DNA from: Chondrosia reniformis
Taxonomy: Eukaryota > Porifera > Demospongiae > Chondrillida > Chondrillidae
Length of the DNA stretch: 64,000 bases
Reading direction: 5' to 3'
Assembly: GCA_947172415.1 (NCBI GenBank)
Contig: OX359195.1
Location: 2,728,001-2,792,000 of the forward strand
The position numbers and the translations under genes are program-made. The notes below the pieces were generated by a model. It made no database searches. It was not told the origin of the DNA and was given only the letters and a program-made list of their open reading frames with translations. Positions 56,641 through 64,000 of the stretch are shown piece after piece (the first letter of the stretch is position 1; each line of letters starts with the position of its first letter).

Positions 56641-57023
56641 TATTAGTAATATCAAAGGTAAAGCAAATAATTTGGGTTAGGGACAATCACTTTTATGGTT
56701 GCCACCCTTACACACAAATTATTGAGCCCTTTTTGGACATGTATGTAGTCATATTTTATATGATTAAGGATTCTGACCCGTATCCTCAAATCACAAAGAA
56801 CAGCAGAAACAAACTTAAGCTTATTGAACACCGCCATTTGCAATACTCTAGAATTTAATGAAGTTACGAGACAATCAAGCATATATAATGACCGGAAGTA
56901 GGAATAACTGAGGCAGCCCATATATATAATAATATAATATTTTTGATCTTTCCTAACTGGCCCGTTCAACTGTTCAGAAAGCAAGCTCCTAAGTCTCATC
57001 AGACAATTCAAAGGATCCCAAAG

Positions 57024-57917
57024 ATGAATTCTGCAAAATGGAATTGGATTCTCCTTACCATTCAGGTCAGTCAGTTGTTACTCACGGGTAAAGCTGACAC
57101 TCAGTACTGTGAAACTAGGAAGCAACAGGAAGAGATCGACAACTCAGTAGATCACCTTATGGATTTTATCAACTCAAACTGTCTTCCCCCAATAAATATA
57201 ACACTTTGTAACATTACTAGTGCTGACTGGAGAAGAGTGGCCTACATCAATATGACTCATGCAGATGCAAAGTGTCCATGTGGTCTTAATGAGGCCTCTA
57301 ACAGCCACACAGGACAGAGAGCTTGTGGAAGGAGTGTCGATGGAAGAGGATCAGAATTACTAACTCCTGGAGGATGCTCTTCAGTGATCTTTCTGGTGAA
57401 TACTACTTACTCTCATGTATGTGGCTATGCAAGAGGTTATCAGAACAGGTCAATGGATGCATTCTGGCAGTCACCAAGAAGAACTATAGATGATTCATAT
57501 GTTGATGGCCTCTCCATCACTCATGGCAACCCAAGGAAGCATCTTTGGACATTGGCAGTTGGTAATAGTGAACTTACTGACCATTTGGAAGTAAGGTGTC
57601 CAAGAGATACTGATCCATTTGACTTCGCTAGAGTACCTGACTTTGTTGGTAATAACTTTTATTGTGAAGCTGGCTATGAGACAAATGATGAGGCGAGGAT
57701 TGCTTGGGAGGACCCTCTGTGGGATGGACAGCAGTGTGTCTCAAGTACTGCACAGTCTTGTTCAAAATATGGCTGGTTTCATCAGGAAATTGCACCAAGT
57801 CAAGAAGACATAGAAGTCAGGTGGTGTTCTGATGAAATCAGAATACAAGAAGACTTCTACACTGACCTTTTGGAGATCTGGGTCCTTGAATTACAGCACT
57901 CAAGCAAGGCAAACTAA
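57024..57917 (+). CDS. Secreted cysteine-rich protein, intronless, unknown function
   Basis: An open frame of 297 residues from ATG 57024 (an in-frame ATG at 56943 would put 27 residues before the signal peptide, so the later start is preferred). Residues 1-24 form a signal peptide (MNSAKWNWILLTIQ...). The mature part has 13 Cys, several N-glycosylation sequons (NIT, NMT, NTT, NRS), a GQRACGRS segment, the motif VDGLSITHGNPRKHLWT and a C-terminal RWCSDE...YTDLLEIWVLE. The DGxSITxGxPRxHxWT motif recurs in uncharacterised secreted proteins of sponges and cnidarians as far as I recall; no function is established. A decayed copy lies at 59035-59260. Extracellular location is inferred from the signal peptide. 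Confidence 0.85.
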   Translation: MNSAKWNWILLTIQVSQLLLTGKADTQYCETRKQQEEIDNSVDHLMDFINSNCLPPINITLCNITSADWRRVAYINMTHADAKCPCGLNEASNSHTGQRACGRSVDGRGSELLTPGGCSSVIFLVNTTYSHVCGYARGYQNRSMDAFWQSPRRTIDDSYVDGLSITHGNPRKHLWTLAVGNSELTDHLEVRCPRDTDPFDFARVPDFVGNNFYCEAGYETNDEARIAWEDPLWDGQQCVSSTAQSCSKYGWFHQEIAPSQEDIEVRWCSDEIRIQEDFYTDLLEIWVLELQHSSKAN

Positions 57918-59030
57918 TACGGTAATCAAAATAGGAAATTGTTCAGCTATATAGTGTCTTTGTGTTTACACAGTGCAAGTTACAATATACTAATGTAATC
58001 TAATTTAATATAAATAAATGTATAAATATACACACATACATATACGTACTTGGCTGGTTGTACCTATATATTCATTGAGGTGATCATCAATAAATTATGG
58101 ATTAAAATAAAAGGCATCCTAAAATGAGTTAAATCTCAATAGAAAGTTGATTAAGTATTTATTATAATAAAGTAGAGAATAAAAATTAATTCATGCAGTA
58201 TTTACTGTATATGTAGTAATGACTGTAATCAAAGATTGTGTATACATGAAATTCTTATGATCTTTATATAATCAAAGGAGTGCCACAATCGATTAAGTGC
58301 ACCAATACCTCAAAATTAAGCTGCTAAGTCCTATTCGGTGGTAACGTCATTCTTATATCTTATAAAGACAAGAAATGCAACTGTTTACTAAGGAATGCAG
58401 AGGATATTTGCATTATACATGTGTATACATCGTACATATATCCTATATCGTTTACAAGTACTTTTTCTGCTATTATATTAAAAATCGTATTTTACAAAGG
58501 ATTCCTAAAATTTATCCCTTAGAATCAACTAGACAAAGTCTCACTTTAGAAATCAACTGTTTAGTGGTAAGCAACTGTGTGGAAATTAAATTACACTGTT
58601 ATAGGACAATCAGAAACGAAGATAAATTTTCTCAGCTCTTGAGTACAAAAAAATGTGGAATCAGAATTATTAAAAAAATATTATTGACACAGAGAGCTTG
58701 AGGTTGCAATATATACATATGTACATACATAAGAGTCAGCGTATACTTCAAAAGATATTAAAGTGTACAGACAACACAAATTATAACCTGAGGTCTCTCT
58801 ATAGGAATGAAAAATGTAAAAACCTTTGCTGTTGTAAGTACTAGCAAATCCTATTACTTAGATTTTAATGTACTGTGTACCTTATCATCAGAATGTAAAA
58901 TTTAGTAACAGAGAAGTCACCTTTATGCTAAATATTCTATTTGTTTCCATGATATGTATACATATAAATGAGGTTTTGGTTACATGACATATACAGAAAA
59001 ATATACAGTTTAATATTATACTGTTAGAGA
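57918..59030. other. Spacer with no recognised feature
   Basis: AT-rich DNA. The longest frame (58375-58701) has no signal peptide, domain or paralogue and is probably fortuitous. Confidence 0.4.
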
Positions 59031-59034
59031 AGTA

Positions 59035-59260
59035 TGCTCCGAATTATATAAATCTCATCAGAGAATTCAAGGGTTTAAAAGATGATTTCAGTCAAATCGA
59101 ATTCGATATACTGGTTAGTCAGTTGATACTCACAAGTACAGCTGCAACCCAGTGCTGTGAAGTTGTATAGGCAGCAACTGGAAGATACTAAAAGCCTGGC
59201 CTCTCCATCACTCGTGGTAGCCCAAGACGGCATCTGTGAACACTGGTAGTTGGATGAAGT
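59035..59260 (+). pseudogene. Decayed copy of the secreted protein gene
   Basis: The order CATCAGAGAATTCAAGG, AGTCAGTTGATACTCAC, CCCAGTGCTGTGAA, then GGCCTCTCCATCACTCGTGG, follows 56995-57560 with a large internal deletion between the first Cys region and the GLSITHG motif. Frameshifts and stops prevent translation. Confidence 0.75.
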
Positions 59261-59329
59261 GAAGATTAAGAAATACATATATATAAGTATATAATATAAA
59301 TATTATATTAACAAACAAATGTAAGAGTT

Positions 59330-62300
59330 TCAAATCTGCTCTAGTAGTCTCTTTAGGGCCATTTTAATGCTTCTCTTCAATTCATCATTACTTGATACGA
59401 CGCTAAAAGAATTTGGATCATTGATCAAAGTGGCCAAGTCTATGGTTGCACAATCCTTTCCTTTGTTGACCTGTAACCTGTTTTCTTCATCTATATTAAT
59501 GTTGTCCTCTCCATACTGGTCTCCAAGCAGCTTGATGACTGATTCATGTACGTGATATTTAGGAGAAACTGCACCTGCAAAATTATTGTTAGATAACTTA
59601 CAGTAAATACATTCTTATAGATGGCTTGGGGCCAGGGGGGGGGGGAAAATGATTTTTTTTTTTAAATTTAGGAAGGCAATGGTATGAGGGTGTCAAAGCA
59701 GTTTAGGGGGTTCCCAAAAGTTTAGGGGAGCAAAATCAGCCCCCCCTGCCCACCTCTATGCAGCCCTAAATGATATCCTACTATTACATACTGTATATGT
59801 ACAGTGAAGCTCCATGCATTAGTTTGTACAGTGTAACCCGGATAATCCGTCCCGCTTAATACACCAAACTGCCTAATCCGCCTGAGTTTGTGAAACAAAT
59901 TCATCTGCATATTAGAAGTATTTATGTAATCCGCCAACTGCCAAATCTGCCATCCGTCATTATTTTCTCACCTCAATTGCACATTTGCTTTCGTATTATA
60001 CGAGGTAGACCTAAGCGTTCCAGAACTAACTGGACAATCACCCAGAAGAAAACGATATGTGACTATAAAAGGAAGAATTCGACAGCATAGCAGGAGCAAA
60101 TTTTGTTTATCGTTTTAATTAGCTGGCTATAAATTTATTGAATAATATTTTAGATGATATTTAGTTAATCTGCCAAACTCAAAATTTTGCCAAAAATGTG
60201 CTTGAACGAATTGTGTCGGATTATCCAGGTTACACTGTATATGTATATTATGTGTGCAAAACACACACCTACAACATACATGTTTTTGTTTCACTGTACA
60301 TATTTGAATTTAATAAGAAAATAAATATCACTTAATAGAATACTAAACTATACTTTTAGAACTGTACTGGTAGTACTTGTGTGACCAGTAGAGCCACAAA
60401 AGAGGCTTGCTTAGTTGAGCAGTTAATAAAAGATATATGACTTATGACTACATACACCCATGGTTGTGGTGGCTGATTCTTCTAAAAGTTAAACAGAGTC
60501 TAGTCTAGGAATGGTTACCAAATAATAGGTTGCATGGTACCACAGCAATTGCTACTGACACCAGTTCTGAAGCAAGGACATCAGAATTCTTAATTTATCA
60601 GAGAGTGCATGATTGTTTTTTGCATACCTGGTATGGGAATAGGCCTATGCTGAACCTGTAAAAGGGTAGTTACCACAGCATCAGCGTACATGTCATTTAC
60701 AGAGCTTCCTTCCCACTGAGAAGAAATATAAAATACTATTCATACACACTCACAAAAAGTACATATGTAGGTAAGTGAGACAGTTAACGCCACTAATATG
60801 TAAAAGACTCCTATCTCGGGGGTACTGGTGGCCTGGATGTGTAAAGATTACAAAGCAAAGTCACAATGGGATGGCCAGGTCTCACCTCAAGGGCAGTGAA
60901 GAAAAAAGAAAAAAGTGAGACCCCCTGCCATCAACACCTGCCCAGACTGATTACTGACTGATTACTATATGATTTACTGATTGTGTAGGACATTGTGTAT
61001 GTGTACTGCATGGGTGTCTGGAAGAGTAGCCTTCAGGCTAAAGGCTTCCCCAGTTAAAATAAGAATCCAAATCCAAAAATCCAAATCCCACACATACATA
61101 AAATAAATGTATGAAACAAAATCAGAAATCTTTGAATTACCTGAATAATATATGTGTTGGCCTTTTCCTCCATAATCTGTATTGCACCCTCAAATGTCTA
61201 TTTGGATGTGCGTATAGGTTAGTCATATCATCATTAAATACCATTTTTGCACAATTAAAGAATTTATATAGTAGGCCTACATTTGCTAGTATTTAATATG
61301 TATTAGTTATACCACGGTGCTGAGGTGTATATGGGTTTTATACGTATGAGTCACGAGGGTGAGTACATATAAAATCCATATACAACGAAGCGCCATGGTA
61401 TGAGTGATGTATACTCCGTTGCTTCATATCGTTATTTTGGCGGGACTTTCAGGATGGTTCATCTAGCGTCTGGTTAGTTTTGTTTAAACACTGACGACTT
61501 CATAGAATGCTCTTGCCCTGACTACTCCAACTGTCATAAATGTAAGGAGAATTGTCCACTCTCCTAGAAGAAACGTCTTAGTTTACCATATTTGGGCAGG
61601 GATATAACAGGATTTAAGAAGCCAATGCAGTATATGTAGTATATAGCTTCTTATATCCTGTTATATCCTGGTTACGAAATTTAAACACAGGCGGTTGCCC
61701 CGGCAATGGAGTATATGTCACTGGTATATTTCAGTTACTGTACCTAAAGTGAATCAGTAAATAGGTTTATAAGTCTGACCACTTTAAACTTTGTACTAAA
61801 TGCTAGTGTATCAGCTCTAAAGGGAACACCTTTCATAATTTCTGCTAATGAGCTATGTACGTACGCAGCTAAATGACATGAGTTTCTACAGTTTTGCTCG
61901 GTAACAAATGTATAGAAAAGTGACATATATGATAACTAACTTGCCAACAGGGACATGAGGATCTTGATAAATCAGAGGATAGAAATGAATATATACGTAT
62001 ATAATTTTGGACTGCAAACATGCATGTACTGAGCAAGCCGCCTGTTCAGGAACATTTTTACACATAATAAAATAGACATGGTGCCAGAAATGACAGATTC
62101 ATAATTGGCAATAACTTTCCAAAAATAATTTATTCATCCCCTCGACAAAGGAAATTACAAATATGTGGTAATTTGACTATTAGTACGTACCTTGATTGTT
62201 TTCTTTCCTTGTTCTGCTGCTAACTGAGTAGTCGGACATAGTTTCTGCAGGTAGCTACACAGTAGTTCAAGGGGCAGCTCACTGACAAACACCAGCCTCT

Positions 62301-63691
62301 ATCATAGGGAAAACTTCAAAATTTAACATGTATCTATATCAAGGTATAGTTTACTATGTGTCCAATCAGTATCATTAAGATATGTCACCAGATAACAGAG
62401 TTGTAGGAGTGCAGCAATATTTTGGTACTTAGATTGCTGAAATTTAAGGCTTCAGAAAGAGTGAGAACTGGGCTCTCGAATATCACACTCTTAGTTAATA
62501 AGCACTTATCAAAATGAAACATGATAATCACTAATTAACCTATACTCATAAAAACTGAATGTATAGGTATATGTATACATACATGCACTGCTACTTACTT
62601 GAGTAAAGGAGCATGTTGTTAGTTCAGCATAGCCTATGAGAATAGGAAATAATAGAATAATAATAATAATTACATATGAGCTGCCCAATAACTACTGCAA
62701 AGAGTAACTAGTAGAATCACCTCAGTTGACACAAGATATGTAACCAATGAAATGAATACAAATCCTTAGAACTTACGTATATAGTAAATGGTATATTATA
62801 CAATATCATTACTTGCCATATAGTATATACAAAATATTCACATAGCATTACTTGTCAACACAGGAGGTTCCTTATTATTGTACGTATATATACATTGTAT
62901 ATGAAGTTGTATTCAATGTATTGTATACATTAGACATGAAAAGCAACTACTGTACGCATGTAAGAATTTAAAACAATTTAATAAAGTAATATAGTGAGGG
63001 AATATAGACTGTCCTGCATAATGTTTTAATACTATTGTACATAACAGCGACCTCCTACTGAGGAGAAGAGCTGCATGGTGAATTGATTGAATGATTGATA
63101 TAGTGAGGGAAGGTACATAATACGTAACTCCACAAGTAGATAGCTACGACATGTGTATAATGTGGCAGCATGTATACTAGATCTTGCGTGAGACTTTCAT
63201 ACAATACGGAAACAATGTACCACAATACATATGGATGCTTACTTGACAGTTCTGAGGGATCAATCAAATGGTATTTAAAGCCTCTCTTTGCTAATATCCC
63301 TGAAATTTGCTGTCCATCTTTGAGTTCTTCAGATGCTAAAGTACCAACCACTTTTGCAATCTTTTCACCTTTAAAATGCAGCATAACCGATTGAGTGTTC
63401 TTGGGTGTGTAGATCTCCAAACGAGAATCATCCTCTTTGTCTTCATATTCACGATCTAAGGCTGCCTTCAAATGTAGCATCTCATTCTGCTCCCCATGGA
63501 CTAACACCTAACATTATATGGAAATATTTTTATTCATTGCTTTTGTAAGCTACTTCTGATGATTCGAAGGAATAAACATGATTTTGTCTGGAAGAAAAAA
63601 GGTGAGAAACTCACCAGATGATGTGGCTTTAACAATCTTACAAATTCACTTGATTGCTCATAGTCAACATGAGCTGAAAAGGAAATGTAAT
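59330..63691 (-). CDS. CPSF3: CPSF3 (CPSF73), C-terminal exons; 5' part outside the window
   Basis: Minus-strand exons: 63615-63691 ([16 protein letters not shown]), 63243-63507 ([10 protein letters not shown], end of the beta-CASP/metallo-beta-lactamase region, GEKIAKVVG), 62599-62633, 62191-62298, 61141-61197, 60628-60715 ([16 protein letters not shown]), 59330-59574 (stop TGA). All junctions keep frame. CPSF73 is the endonuclease that cuts pre-mRNA before polyadenylation and histone 3' ends; human CPSF3 has the same block order. The window shows roughly the C-terminal 290 residues. The HGE-type and AHVDY motifs contribute to the active centre; the main HxHxDH motif lies in exons beyond 64000. 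No lesion seen; an ordinary single-copy housekeeping gene. Confidence 0.93.
59829..60237. mobile_element. Tigger-type MITE in a CPSF3 intron
   Basis: Ends CAGTGTAACCCGGATAATCC and the inverse of CAGTGTAACCTGGATAATCC, TA outside (59827-59828, 60238-60239), 409 bp. The + strand retains [20 protein letters not shown], the start of a pogo-type HTH, so it is a deletion derivative of an autonomous element. Confidence 0.88.
61309..61405. repeat. Foldback repeat in a CPSF3 intron
   Basis: TATACCACGGTGCTGAGG...GTATATGGGTTTTAT pairs with ATAAAATCCATATAC...GCGCCATGGTAT with a few mismatches; loop of about 28 nt. Probably part of a foldback MITE. Confidence 0.65.
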
Positions 63692-63789
63692 CTACAAACA
63701 GTAGAGGAATAAACATTACCAGATATTATAATAAACAACCCCTCAGAGTCCTGTAATACATTCAAAGGCATATGGTACGTACATACATA

Positions 63790-64000
63790 CAGTGGACCCT
63801 AACCTAACAGACACCTTTCAAATGTAAACACTTTTTTTAAGCATGGACTTTTTATGCTATTCTGCTCCTACAAAATTACCCTTTAAATGTGGCCACTCCA
63901 CTATTCTATATTACAGACACATGTGATGAGATAGCAACATATAATATTATGAAGGTCTCATCTATACCAGCTTTGCTCTCTGTTTGTAGAAAAAAGCTAA
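63790..64000. mobile_element. Left end of a Tigger-like element running off the window
   Basis: TA followed by CAGTGGACCCTAACC matches the terminus style of the other Tigger-like elements here. The right end is outside the window. Confidence 0.4.

Noticed and set aside
56652-57011. 119-codon minus-strand frame upstream of the secreted protein
   Set aside because: No recognisable domain and it overlaps the 5' region of a better-supported gene.
58375-58701. 108-codon open frame
   Set aside because: AT-rich, no domain, signal peptide or paralogue; expected by chance at this base composition.
60780-61080. tRNA-derived SINE
   Set aside because: The segment has no convincing A and B boxes or tail, and no second copy in the window.

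Overview
The window looks like demosponge nuclear DNA, most likely Amphimedon queenslandica or a close relative. It is AT-rich and intron-rich, with GT-AG introns. It carries NACHT-LRR immune receptors with CARD-type N-termini, a metazoan CPSF3 gene, and dense DNA transposons and Penelope-like elements. The species name is an inference from gene content, not a database match.

Layout. 1-1066: last exons of an NLR (NLR-A) that begins upstream of the window. 1190-2815: a minisatellite. 3315-6049 (minus): a WW-domain gene, with a 5' exon/promoter block near 6870-7110. 7517-15824: NLR-B (candidate first exon, CARD, linker, NACHT, LRR exons). 15975-20000: a second, rearranged copy of the stretch between NLRs, holding two minisatellite units, only the last exons of the WW gene, a broken Myt1-like kinase fragment and the duplicated 5' block. 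20124-52414: NLR-C. A CARD exon at 20124 and another at 34347 can be joined in frame, followed by linker, NACHT and LRR exons. The introns of NLR-C are filled with nested mobile elements: a hAT that contains a Naiad-like Penelope element that in turn contains a Tigger; a LINE; two Tigger-like elements with a HIRAN-like gene; a second Naiad fragment with a MITE inside it; a piggyBac; and a tandem hammerhead-ribozyme retrozyme. 53020-54110: a Tc1-like remnant and an NLR relic. 57024-57917: an intronless secreted Cys-rich protein, with a decayed copy at 59035. 59330-63691 (minus): the C-terminal exons of CPSF3.

How it works together. NLR-B and NLR-C share intron positions, exon lengths and phases. 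This lets insertions be defined by comparing filled and empty sites: a 254-bp MITE in NLR-B, and a piggyBac with TTAA duplication and a retrozyme with a 12-bp duplication in NLR-C.

The most interesting item is 45193-46629: four tandem copies of a canonical type I hammerhead ribozyme in about 360-nt units, in sense orientation inside an NLR intron, with 142-nt inverted arms at the 5' end and a 12-bp target duplication. Related but degenerate hammerheads lie in the Penelope-like fragments of the same window.
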